Shown here: positions 17,018 to 25,558 of the stretch, one piece after another
Position numbering within the stretch: the first letter of the stretch is position 1
Layout: each line of letters starts with the position of its first letter
Assembly: GCF_000474275.2 (NCBI RefSeq)
Contig: NZ_ATAE01000008.1
Coordinates: forward strand, 1 to 64,000
From: Alkalihalophilus marmarensis DSM 21297
GTDB lineage: Bacteria; Bacillota; Bacilli; Bacillales; Bacillaceae_D
Reading direction: 5' to 3'
DNA: 64,000 nt
Notes under the pieces: generated by a model
The model's database searches: none
The model's input: only the letters and a program-made list of their open reading frames with translations
Told to the model about the DNA's origin: nothing
Translations under genes and position numbers: made by a program

Positions 17018-18095
17018 CCTGTTTCTCCTGCTCTTCATCCTCTCAGGCTGTATTGAAACGAGAATTATTGATGAAATTGCCGTTATACGTACGGTTGCTT
17101 TTGATACGGACGGGGAGCAAAATCTTTCAATGACAATCAGTTTTCCTATATTTCTTGAACAAGGACAGGAAAATATTCAGGAAAGAGATATCATTAAAGC
17201 TGACTCTGAAACGGTAAAGGGGGCGAGAATTCTATTAACTGAAAAATCTCAGAAGCCTCTTGAGTTTGGTCAGCTGAATGTGGTGTTAATTGGTGAAGAC
17301 CTTGCAGCAAGAGGAGTGGAAGAGGCTATTGATTCTCTTTATCGTGATGCTTCAGTAGGTAATCGGATCACGTTAGCTTTAGTAAAGGGCAGGGCACAAG
17401 ATGTTATAGAAGCAAATTTAGGCGGGGGCGAACAGACCGGGGTTTACTTGTCTGACTTAGTTCAGCAAAATATGGAGACTAACACAGTTCCAGCAACGAA
17501 CATGCACGAATTTTTGTTTAGTTTATATAATGACGCGAGGGACCCTTTCTTACCCGTTTTAGCCATTGAAGATAACCGGGTTGGAATAACCGGTACAGCT
17601 CTTTTTAAAGATGAAAAATACTTACGTACACTTACGTTAGATGATTCATTCATTTTAAAATTAATGACGACACCCACGAAAAGGGTGTCAAGGCAATTTT
17701 ACGTGCAAACAGGAGATCAACAAGCTGTTGTTGTACTAGAAAAGATTTTCAGCAACCGAAAACGCTCAATTGATAAAACGGGACCTTTTCCAAGATATAC
17801 AATTGAGATTGACATGCAGGCAGAAATCATTGATTATACGGGAGAAGAGAATTTGGATGAGGATGATTTAATTGCCGATATTGAAGCGCAAATTGAAGAG
17901 AAAATATCTACAAGAGGAAAAACATTGCTAGAACAGTTTCGAGACGAAGGGGTGGACCCTGTCGCAGTAGGTGAGAAATATCGAAGTACAACACGTGATT
18001 GGAAACCAGAACAGTGGGAAAGCGAAATTTATCAAACAATGGAATTTGAAGTGAAGACCAATGTCGAGATCCTTAGTTCTGGTGCGATTGAATAA
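16995..18095 (+). CDS. Germinant receptor subunit C lipoprotein (GerC family)
   Basis: A 366-residue lipoprotein. The signal peptide ends in LSGC with Cys at residue 15, and the body has GerC-family features: IDEIAVIRTVAFD, then the GQLNVVLIGEDLAARGVEEAIDSL strand-helix. C subunits are diacylglycerylated and anchored at the outer face of the inner spore membrane. ATG 16995 follows GGGAGGGGAG and overlaps gerB. Together with the A and B genes it makes a complete tricistronic receptor. Confidence 0.93.
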   Translation: MRKRLLCNLFLLLFILSGCIETRIIDEIAVIRTVAFDTDGEQNLSMTISFPIFLEQGQENIQERDIIKADSETVKGARILLTEKSQKPLEFGQLNVVLIGEDLAARGVEEAIDSLYRDASVGNRITLALVKGRAQDVIEANLGGGEQTGVYLSDLVQQNMETNTVPATNMHEFLFSLYNDARDPFLPVLAIEDNRVGITGTALFKDEKYLRTLTLDDSFILKLMTTPTKRVSRQFYVQTGDQQAVVVLEKIFSNRKRSIDKTGPFPRYTIEIDMQAEIIDYTGEENLDEDDLIADIEAQIEEKISTRGKTLLEQFRDEGVDPVAVGEKYRSTTRDWKPEQWESEIYQTMEFEVKTNVEILSSGAIE

Positions 18096-18196
18096 GGTAG
18101 AAATGATTCAAGGTAGTATATATAAGGTTGGATAAAATACAAGGCATAAAATAATTGACGCTAGCATAAACTAATAAAGGTTTGAACAAAATGAAG

Positions 18197-18235
18197 GTGT
18201 CATACATTCGTTGTAGTGCATGTATGATCCTTTTT
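18197..18235 (+). terminator. Probable terminator after the ger operon
   Basis: TCATACAT (18200-18207) and ATGTATGA (18220-18227) form an 8-bp stem, flanked by GG/CC that may add pairs, followed by TTTTT. The stem is A/T-rich and of moderate strength. Confidence 0.5.
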
Positions 18236-18255
18236 CATGAGGTAAGGAGGAAGAA

Positions 18256-19041
18256 ATGGTCGACATTATTAAACGTTTTTGTATTGCAGTAGCATTAGGG
18301 TTGTGTATAGGAATTTTATTTTTAGGAACACAGACGGCTAAGGCAGAAGAAAAAAATAATGTATTGCAAGTAGATGAACAATCGCTTATTTGGCCTACGG
18401 TAGGTGAAGTTTCAGATACTTTTGGAACACGAGGGGGAAAACATTTCGGTATTGATATTGCTGCGGTAGAAGGGACGCCGGTCGTCTCAGCAGCAGACGG
18501 TGTGGTAAGTAAATCGTATTATTCTGATACATACGGAGAAGTCGTATTTATTGAACATGAAAATGGATATGAAACGGTCTATGCTCATTTGCATGACCGG
18601 TTTGTTTCAGAGGGACAAGCTATAGAGGGTGGATCACAGCTTGGGACTGTAGGTAATACCGGAAGATCTCAAGGAAATCACTTACATTTTGAAGTGCATG
18701 ACGGGAGCTGGAATATTGATAAATCAGAAGCGATAGATCCTTTATTCGTCTTATCTGAAAAAGATTCGGACCGGTATGTAGCTTTGTCATTAGATTCTGC
18801 CTATGAAAATGATACAGAAGACGCTGAGGCTGTTTATGTTATGAGCAATCTACATGGAATGGGAAATGCGGGTGATCAAGAAAGACATGGTGTAGGACAA
18901 CCAGTGAAGATGGTTGAGAGCGGGGACACATTATGGTCGATCAGTCAGCTGTATGATACATCTATTGAAGAGTTAATGGAGTGGAACGGGTTATCTGATG
19001 AGTCTATTATAGTAGGGGACTTATTGATTGTTGATCAATAA
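18256..19041 (+). CDS. Secreted M23 endopeptidase with C-terminal LysM
   Basis: A 261-residue exported protein with a signal peptide (to about residue 30, QTAKA), an M23/LytM metallopeptidase domain and a C-terminal LysM. Zinc-ligand motifs are HFGIDIA (HxxxD) and HLHFEVH (HxH), with the upstream VYAHLHD. The last 45 residues contain SGDTLWSISQLYDTSIEEL, a peptidoglycan-binding LysM. It resembles spore or sporulation peptidoglycan hydrolases. The ATG follows AAGGAGG. It sits between the ger operon and its own terminator. Confidence 0.88.
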   Translation: MVDIIKRFCIAVALGLCIGILFLGTQTAKAEEKNNVLQVDEQSLIWPTVGEVSDTFGTRGGKHFGIDIAAVEGTPVVSAADGVVSKSYYSDTYGEVVFIEHENGYETVYAHLHDRFVSEGQAIEGGSQLGTVGNTGRSQGNHLHFEVHDGSWNIDKSEAIDPLFVLSEKDSDRYVALSLDSAYENDTEDAEAVYVMSNLHGMGNAGDQERHGVGQPVKMVESGDTLWSISQLYDTSIEELMEWNGLSDESIIVGDLLIVDQ

Positions 19042-19056
19042 ATATATTGAAGTGGC

Positions 19057-19087
19057 AAGCGTGCTGACGGTAGGCACGCTTATTTTT
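19057..19087 (+). terminator. Terminator after the M23 gene
   Basis: AAGCGTGC and GCACGCTT pair around a nine-base loop and lead into ATTTTTA. Confidence 0.85.
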
Positions 19088-19240
19088 ATGCGAAGAGAAG
19101 ATTTACTTAACGATTTAATTGAAGATATACTTGAAGATTTACTTGATAATTTACTTTATGAAGAGCTCTGTAAAAAGAGAAAAGCATATGGTAAAATAAT
19201 GTCTATGAAACTTGGAAAAGGTAGAAGGTTGTGGACATGA
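19088..19240 (+). CDS. Small acidic/leucine-rich protein, unknown
   Basis: Fifty codons from ATG 19088: an amphipathic N-terminal half rich in Leu, Asp and Glu (LLNDLIEDILEDLLDNLL) and a basic C-terminal tail. I do not recognise it. In its favour, its stop overlaps the next start by four bases (ATGA at 19237), a typical coupled arrangement. Against it, no ribosome binding site precedes ATG 19088, which directly follows the T run of a terminator. The reading frame stays open upstream to a TTG at 19028, but that extension would encode the terminator stem. Confidence 0.35.
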   Translation: MRREDLLNDLIEDILEDLLDNLLYEELCKKRKAYGKIMSMKLGKGRRLWT

Positions 19241-19623
19241 AGGAACGAGTCATAGTTAGTACTGAACTTTTTCAGTGGTTAAATCAACAAACGGATCTAA
19301 CGTCCAATCAAGTGGACCTTGTAGATGGTTTTGTATTCATGCTTCAAAAAATGAATAAACACGGTTCTATTCGCTTAATAGGTGAACGTAAGGTACATCC
19401 AAGGTTTTGGAGGACTCATGATAAGACATTTGGATACAGGCTTATGGGAAAAAAGAAAAAAACACAGATTGCTCTTTTATATCAATTTTATGTAGATGTC
19501 GCTTTTGCGGAAGGACTGGTCTTTACAGAAAATGAAGCGATACAGCTGACAGACCGCGGAAAGATCTACTTGAGGATGCACCGGGAAGACCAGCTAGAAA
19601 CTCTATTTCAACATATTTGGTAA
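19237..19623 (+). CDS. Conserved-looking protein of unknown function
   Basis: A 128-residue soluble protein. ATG 19237 is chosen over GTG 19231 because AGAAGG at 19223-19228 is correctly spaced only for the ATG. The C-terminal part (AIQLTDRGKIYLRMHREDQLETLFQHIW) resembles the end of small winged-helix-like modules found in other hypothetical proteins, but no domain is identified. No membrane segment or signal peptide is visible. Codon use looks like that of its neighbours. Function unknown. Confidence 0.65.
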   Translation: MKERVIVSTELFQWLNQQTDLTSNQVDLVDGFVFMLQKMNKHGSIRLIGERKVHPRFWRTHDKTFGYRLMGKKKKTQIALLYQFYVDVAFAEGLVFTENEAIQLTDRGKIYLRMHREDQLETLFQHIW

Positions 19624-19720
19624 TGTGTGAAGGTGTCAGAATTTTTGAGAATTTGATACATTATGCTTTGGGGTTTGATACAATAAAAAGGACTATACAT
19701 AACTTGTCTGGAGGCTGAAA

Positions 19721-20533
19721 ATGAAGACTGATTACCATAATCACCTAGAAAAAGGTGAACTTACACTTGACTATTTGAAGCAGTTTACCGATCAAGCGAA
19801 AGCAAAGGACATCGAACATTTTGGTATTTCTGAACATGCTTATCATTTCTACCAAACAAAAGATATTTTAAGTAATCCATGGGTTGATGCTAGAAGATAC
19901 TATGACATGGAGGACTATGTTTCTCTTTTTCATCAGGCATGGGATGCCAATATTGATGTGAAAATGTCCATTGAGATGGATTACACTCCCGGAAAGCACC
20001 AAGAAATGAAACATTTTATTGAGCAATATGATTTTGATTACGTGATTGGAAGTATTCACTGGGTTGGAGACTTTGGCATTGACTTAGCTGAGTTTAGAGC
20101 CGAGTGGGATAAACGAGATATATATGATACATATCGAGGGTATTACGACCAAGTTATTACATTAGCTGAGTCAAATTTATTTGATATCGTTGGGCATCTT
20201 GATTTGGTGAAGATATTTAAATATGTGCCAGAGGATGAATCGTTCCTGCTTGAGCAGTATGACAGGGCAACGACAGCTTTAGCTAATTCAAAAACATGCG
20301 TGGAAATTAGTACTGCGGGGCTTAGAAAGCCGGTAGGAGATCTGTACCCGGACCCGCGTCTATTGAAGATGTGCTATGACAAGAAGATCCCTATTGTACT
20401 GAGCTCTGATGCACATGAACCTGATCATGTCGGGGCTGACTTTGACCAAGCCATTGATTTTGCAAAATCAATCGGCTATACCTCACTTATGACATTTGAA
20501 AAAGGAAAACGAAAAGAAGTTCCTTTAGGATAA
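19721..20533 (+). CDS. PHP-domain phosphatase, histidinol-phosphatase-like
   Basis: A 270-residue PHP-family metal-dependent phosphatase of the HisJ/HisK type. Metal-ligand motifs are visible in order: DYHNHLE at residues 4-10, ISEHAYHF, the IEMDYTPG glutamate, VIGSIHW, DIVGHLDLVK and the terminal VLSSDAHEPDHVG. The length matches HisJ-type histidinol-phosphate phosphatase (about 268). No other his genes are nearby, so the substrate is an inference. A ribosome binding site (CTGGAGG) precedes ATG 19721. Confidence 0.8.
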   Translation: MKTDYHNHLEKGELTLDYLKQFTDQAKAKDIEHFGISEHAYHFYQTKDILSNPWVDARRYYDMEDYVSLFHQAWDANIDVKMSIEMDYTPGKHQEMKHFIEQYDFDYVIGSIHWVGDFGIDLAEFRAEWDKRDIYDTYRGYYDQVITLAESNLFDIVGHLDLVKIFKYVPEDESFLLEQYDRATTALANSKTCVEISTAGLRKPVGDLYPDPRLLKMCYDKKIPIVLSSDAHEPDHVGADFDQAIDFAKSIGYTSLMTFEKGKRKEVPLG

Positions 20534-20535
20534 GC

Positions 20536-20567
20536 AAAACGAGATGGCAAGAAGCCATCTCGTTTTT
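20536..20567. terminator. Bidirectional terminator between PHP gene and serA
   Basis: AAAACGAGATGGC and GCCATCTCGTTTT pair around a five-base loop, with A and T runs on either side. It can serve both converging genes. Confidence 0.9.
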
Positions 20568-20595
20568 ATTTGTACTTATATTCGTTCGAATCAGA

Positions 20596-22218
20596 TTAGC
20601 CTTCGATCTTATCAGCAAACTGAATATCTTCAATTTTGCGTACGGCCTTTAAAACGTCTTCTTCTACTGTTTTATCAACGGTAATCATCATGATGGCTTC
20701 GCCGCCTTCTTGCTTACGACCTACTTGCATTGTCGCAATATTTACATCATGTTCGGCTAATAATTGGCCAATGCGCCCGATTACCCCTGGTTTATCATTA
20801 TGCTGGATATATAAAAGGTGGCCTTGTGGAATAAAATCAACATTAAAGCCATTAATGCTTACGATTCTTGCTCCGTATTCTTTGATATATGTTCCTTTAA
20901 TGTCAAAATGACGGTCTTCACCGTGTACGACAGCATGAATTAAGTTAGAATAACCGAATGTATTTTCAACATGCTTCTCACCATAGGTAATGCCTCTTTC
21001 TTTAGCAATAAGAGCTGCATTGACATCATTTACGGCTGCATCTACGCGAGGCTGAAGGAAGCCTGCGATAAGGCTGCGTGTCGTAATTGATGTTTCAAGA
21101 TCAGTAATATTTCCGCCGTAATACACTTCGATTTCTTGTACCGGGGTTTTCATAACTTGAGATAATAAGTTACCCATGCGCTTCGTTAAGTCATAATAAG
21201 GCTGGATTTTTTCATAAATCTCTTTAGATAAAGTAGGCAGGTTAATTGAATTTGTAGCCGGCTGCCCTTCAAGGAAACGGATCACTTCCTCAGAAACTTG
21301 TGATGCTACATTTAACTGCGCTTCTTTTGTAGAAGCTGCAATATGCGGAGTTGCAATGACATTATCAAACTCAAGCAGTTCCTTATCTTGTGCAGGTTCT
21401 TCTTCAAATACATCCAGAGCGGCACCAGCAATATGACCGTTGGCTAAATAATGTTTGAGGGCTGATTCATCAATAATTCCGCCTCGCGCACAGTTGATTA
21501 AGAAGACACCTTGTTTTGTTTTGGCGATATTCTCCATACCTAGAATACCCTTTGTTTCTTTTGTAAGAGGTGTATGAACAGTGATGATATCTGATTGCGC
21601 AAGAACATCATCTAAGCTAGCAGGTGTCACACCGATTTTTTCAGCTCTAGCCTTCGTTAAAAATGGATCAAAAACAAGTAAAGACATTTCAAAAGCGCGA
21701 GCTCTCTTAGCAATTTGTGTACCAATACGGCCAAAACCAACGATTCCTAATGTTTTTCCGCGAAGCTCAGAGCCTTGGAATGCTTTGCGATTCCATTCAC
21801 CCGCTTTAATAGATGCATTAGCTTGAGGAATTTTACGTAATAATGAGCTAATCATGGCAAATGTGTGTTCAGCTGTAGAAATCGTATTTCCATCTGGTGC
21901 ATTAACGACAACCACCCCGTGTTTCGTAGCAGCGTCTAAATCAATATTATCAACGCCGACTCCCGCACGAGCAACAATCTTTAGATTAGGCATTTTTTGC
22001 AGCAGTTCCTCTGTCACTTTCGTAGCGCTTCTCACGAGCAGAGCGTCGAATTGTGTAAGATCTTCTACCTCATCAACATAGGCTTCTACGCAATGTACAT
22101 TGGCATTTTCGAGCAAAGGAAGCAACCCTTCTTGACTCATCGCATCAGATACTAAAATGTGATACTTAGCTGTTCTCTCTGTAGTTTTTTCTTTTTCAAT
22201 CACTGCTTGCTTGTTCAT
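20596..22218 (-). CDS. serA: D-3-phosphoglycerate dehydrogenase
   Basis: A 540-residue long-form PGDH catalysing the first step of serine synthesis. It has a substrate-binding/Rossmann unit with GKTLGIVGFGRIGTQIAKRA, the catalytic ATPHIAAST histidine region, the intervening (ASB) domain typical of about 530-residue PGDHs and a C-terminal ACT domain (KPGVIGRIGQLLAEHDVNIATMQVGR), which usually mediates serine inhibition. The first about 15 residues (Lys/Glu-rich) are an extension ahead of the domain. The gene is controlled by the T-box leader upstream. Confidence 0.96.
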   Translation of the reverse strand: MNKQAVIEKEKTTERTAKYHILVSDAMSQEGLLPLLENANVHCVEAYVDEVEDLTQFDALLVRSATKVTEELLQKMPNLKIVARAGVGVDNIDLDAATKHGVVVVNAPDGNTISTAEHTFAMISSLLRKIPQANASIKAGEWNRKAFQGSELRGKTLGIVGFGRIGTQIAKRARAFEMSLLVFDPFLTKARAEKIGVTPASLDDVLAQSDIITVHTPLTKETKGILGMENIAKTKQGVFLINCARGGIIDESALKHYLANGHIAGAALDVFEEEPAQDKELLEFDNVIATPHIAASTKEAQLNVASQVSEEVIRFLEGQPATNSINLPTLSKEIYEKIQPYYDLTKRMGNLLSQVMKTPVQEIEVYYGGNITDLETSITTRSLIAGFLQPRVDAAVNDVNAALIAKERGITYGEKHVENTFGYSNLIHAVVHGEDRHFDIKGTYIKEYGARIVSINGFNVDFIPQGHLLYIQHNDKPGVIGRIGQLLAEHDVNIATMQVGRKQEGGEAIMMITVDKTVEEDVLKAVRKIEDIQFADKIEG

Positions 22219-22282
22219 TCTCCACCACTCCCTTAAATTATCCTTATCTAAAAATGATTTATTTGAGCAACATGGTTAGACC

Positions 22283-22560
22283 ATGAAAGCGCTACAACAA
22301 AAAGAACCTTCTGCCCACACGAATCGAATCGTGAGGGGCGGAAGGTTCTAACCGCGGTGCCACCCTCATTTATGTGTTAGATATAACACATCTCAGGGGA
22401 GAATTATCTCCAAAGATAACGGATCATCCGAGCTGATCTACTCCAGTATGTTTCAATCAGCCAACTCAGAAGGGCTATCTGAAATGATCCATGTTAGTTC
22501 ACACCAGCCACTAACTCTCTGTAAAATGGATTCCATTTCTTCATTCTTCATCAACGTTTT
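22283..22560 (-). promoter_or_regulatory. T-box leader of serA (probably serine-specific)
   Basis: On the minus strand the leader contains an AG-box/apical-loop stretch (GAGAGTTAGTGGCTGGTGTG), the T-box AGGGTGGCACCGCGGTTA at 22349-22366, and a terminator (22299-22348) whose 5' arm AACCTTCCGCCCC can alternatively pair in the antiterminator. Uncharged tRNA binding should allow read-through. Serine is expected from the target gene. AGC at 22474-22476 is a candidate specifier, but I could not fix the codon by folding by eye. Confidence 0.92.
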
Positions 22561-22781
22561 ATAATTTATCATTCATTTTTATTAAGTCTAAGAACTCTAA
22601 TTGTTTGATAATTTATCATATTAACATCTTTCTGTCAAACCTATTTTGAATGCGAGAGTACTTTATGAGAGTGCAATCTCTATTGGACAAAATACGATCA
22701 ATAGATTCCTCTCCCAAAAGATTCCTCGTCTGCTTCTGATCCATCTAATTATTTCATATGGTAATAACAAGGGGTGATCAG

Positions 22782-23861
22782 ATGGAATACACCGTAAAAC
22801 AAGGCGATACACTGGCTAAAGTAGCCAATCAATTTGGCATTAGACCATTTGACTTATTGTTATTTAACTCACATCTTACTTCTGAAATCGACTATATTTA
22901 TCCAGGCCAACTATTACATATTCCAGCCAGGACTGACAACCAAAATGCAGCTGGTAGTAGTTGGGAAGAATACGGACCAAGCGATCTTGAAAAAGATATT
23001 CCGCTTTTTCGTTCGATGGGTGCACGTGTGGAAGTAATTGGTTATTCTGTAATGAAAAAACCAATTTATGCGATTGTCATTGGCAGTGGGAAGAAATCCA
23101 TTTTTTATTCAGCAGGATGGCATGCAAATGAGTGGCATACGACGAAATTTTTAGTGCAATTTTTAAAGGAATGCTTAGCAGCTGTTCATAAGAACAAAAA
23201 GATGTATGGGTATGATGTTGCAAAATGGTTAAAAGAGGTAAAGTTATTCGCCGTACCGCTTGTGAATCCTGACGGGGTCGAACTAGTTATGCAAGGGATC
23301 TATGATAAGCATCCTCATTATGATAAAGTGTTGCAAATAAACAAGGGGATGACTCGATTTGAGCATTGGTCAAGTAATATTAGAGGGGTGGATCTTAATC
23401 ACCAGTGGCCTGCGGGGTGGGAGCGAGAAGCAGAGGAGAGTCCGCAAATGCCGTGGAGCAGACATTACAGCGGAACGGCCCCGCTCACTGAACCTGAGGC
23501 AAAGGCTGTATACAGATTAACGCTGCGCAATATGTTTAGCTATGTGTTGGCTTTTCACTCACAAGGACAAGTGATTTATTGGGGTTACAGAGGATACGAA
23601 CCGAAAGAAAGTGAAGACATGGTCAAAAGATTGTCTTTGGCAAGCTCCTATACACCTGTTCATACGGCTGACAGTGACGGAGGGTATAAAGACTGGTTTA
23701 TACAAGAAACTGGTAGGCCTGGCTTCACGATTGAGGTAGGAGTTGGAGTTAACCCCCTATCAAATCACAGCTATGCTGAAATATGGTCCAATGCCGTTAT
23801 GCTGGCATTAGAAGGACTCACTCTCCATACTCTTTATAATGAAAAAAGCAGGCTGCCTTAA
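22782..23861 (+). CDS. LysM-M14 peptidase, gamma-D-glutamyl-meso-diaminopimelate type
   Basis: A 359-residue protein. The N-terminal LysM (YTVKQGDTLAKVANQFGI, then YPGQLLHIP) is followed by an M14 zinc carboxypeptidase domain. Zinc ligands are in SAGWHANEWHTTKF (HxxE) and later AFHSQGQVIYWGY; RGVDLNHQWP and FTIEVGVG (catalytic Glu) are also present. The architecture matches Bacillus endopeptidase I that cleaves peptidoglycan stem peptides. No signal peptide is visible, which suggests action in the mother cell or release on lysis. ATG 22782 follows AAGGGGTG; an upstream ATG at 22758 is less likely. Confidence 0.9.
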   Translation: MEYTVKQGDTLAKVANQFGIRPFDLLLFNSHLTSEIDYIYPGQLLHIPARTDNQNAAGSSWEEYGPSDLEKDIPLFRSMGARVEVIGYSVMKKPIYAIVIGSGKKSIFYSAGWHANEWHTTKFLVQFLKECLAAVHKNKKMYGYDVAKWLKEVKLFAVPLVNPDGVELVMQGIYDKHPHYDKVLQINKGMTRFEHWSSNIRGVDLNHQWPAGWEREAEESPQMPWSRHYSGTAPLTEPEAKAVYRLTLRNMFSYVLAFHSQGQVIYWGYRGYEPKESEDMVKRLSLASSYTPVHTADSDGGYKDWFIQETGRPGFTIEVGVGVNPLSNHSYAEIWSNAVMLALEGLTLHTLYNEKSRLP

Positions 23862-23876
23862 AAGGCAGTCTGCTTT
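23845..23876. terminator. Bidirectional terminator
   Basis: AAAGCAGGCTGCC and GGCAGTCTGCTTT form a 13-position stem with one G-T pair and a six-base loop, spanning the M14 gene stop. It probably also ends the minus-strand ferredoxin transcript. Confidence 0.7.
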
Positions 23877-23892
23877 AAATATAATAATGATC

Positions 23893-24505
<613 letters not shown>

Positions 24506-25558
24506 ATGATAATAAAGCAACTGATTGTTTTAACAGTGTTAAAAAGGTTCAAAGGAGAACGAACGATATATGGAGCCTATCACCTTCTTCACGGCAAAAA
24601 GTCTGCACAAACGATTCAAGATGGACATTATTATACACTGCTTCCGTATTTTGGTCTTTTCCCTAAGATGAAACGTGAAGAAATGGACGCGATAGCAGCT
24701 GCTTGTATGGAGAATGGGTATCTTAAGCCTTGTGATAAGGATTGTTATCTCGTTACGGAAAAGGGAGATACCGTGATTCGTGATACACTGGCAGAAACGC
24801 CGATGATTAGACACTTAAATGGATTTAAATATGGAAGGACAGGCATACTCTTTTGGCAGAGGTTTACGTTGTTTATTCAATCGTTGACACAGCTCCTATC
24901 ACAGAGTGGATCTTTTATTCCAATCATTCAAGACCGCGCCATTCAAAAGTGGGTCAAGGCACGAATGCCGAACCAAAAAAACAAAAGGATTGATGTACTT
25001 CGACAATTACACATAGAGCTTAAGCATCTATTAGAACGTTTTCCAGATCGTTATGCTCTATTTATAGTTTTGCAACTGACAACAGAAAAGAAAGTTGGAT
25101 ATACCTCAGCCCAAGCTGCTCATACATGTGGGTTTAATGTGGAGGATGCTTGGATCATTCATCAAGCAATGCTTCATGAAATGCTTGAGGAGATGGAGAA
25201 GAACGAAAAAAAATTCCCAGTCTTACAAGTCTTTATTGAAAGAGATTCTAAATCAGCTGGTTGGACAAAGTCTGCTGACCAAACGGCTCGGCTCATACAG
25301 CAAGGTCATACATTAGACCAAATTGCAACGAAACGCAATTTAAAAAGGAGTACGATAGAAGATCATGTTATAGAAATTGCTCTTCAGCAGCCTGATTTTT
25401 CAATCAAGCCTTATGTGACTGAAGAAATTAAACATAAAATTTATGCGTTTATGAAGGAAAAAGGATCATCTGTAAAGTTACGGGATATTAAAGAGGCATT
25501 AGGTGATGAAGTATCTTACTTTATGATTCGCTTAGTTCTTGCAAGGAAGGAGGAATAA
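24506..25558 (+). CDS. ypbB: YpbB helix-turn-helix protein
   Basis: A 350-residue protein matching YpbB in size, position (fer-ypbB-recQ) and the N-terminal GERTIYGAYHLLHGKKSAQTIQD. The C-terminal third (GHTLDQIATKRNLKRSTIEDHVIEIA) is an HTH/RQC-like module also seen at RecQ C-termini. B. subtilis YpbB forms a unit with the adjacent short RecQ, so it may act as a detached accessory domain of that helicase (inference). Its stop overlaps the recQ start region. Confidence 0.88.
   Translation: MIIKQLIVLTVLKRFKGERTIYGAYHLLHGKKSAQTIQDGHYYTLLPYFGLFPKMKREEMDAIAAACMENGYLKPCDKDCYLVTEKGDTVIRDTLAETPMIRHLNGFKYGRTGILFWQRFTLFIQSLTQLLSQSGSFIPIIQDRAIQKWVKARMPNQKNKRIDVLRQLHIELKHLLERFPDRYALFIVLQLTTEKKVGYTSAQAAHTCGFNVEDAWIIHQAMLHEMLEEMEKNEKKFPVLQVFIERDSKSAGWTKSADQTARLIQQGHTLDQIATKRNLKRSTIEDHVIEIALQQPDFSIKPYVTEEIKHKIYAFMKEKGSSVKLRDIKEALGDEVSYFMIRLVLARKEE

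Noticed and set aside
19028-19087. Extension of the small ORF to TTG 19028
   Set aside because: It would overlap the M23 gene and translate the terminator hairpin; no ribosome binding site fits.
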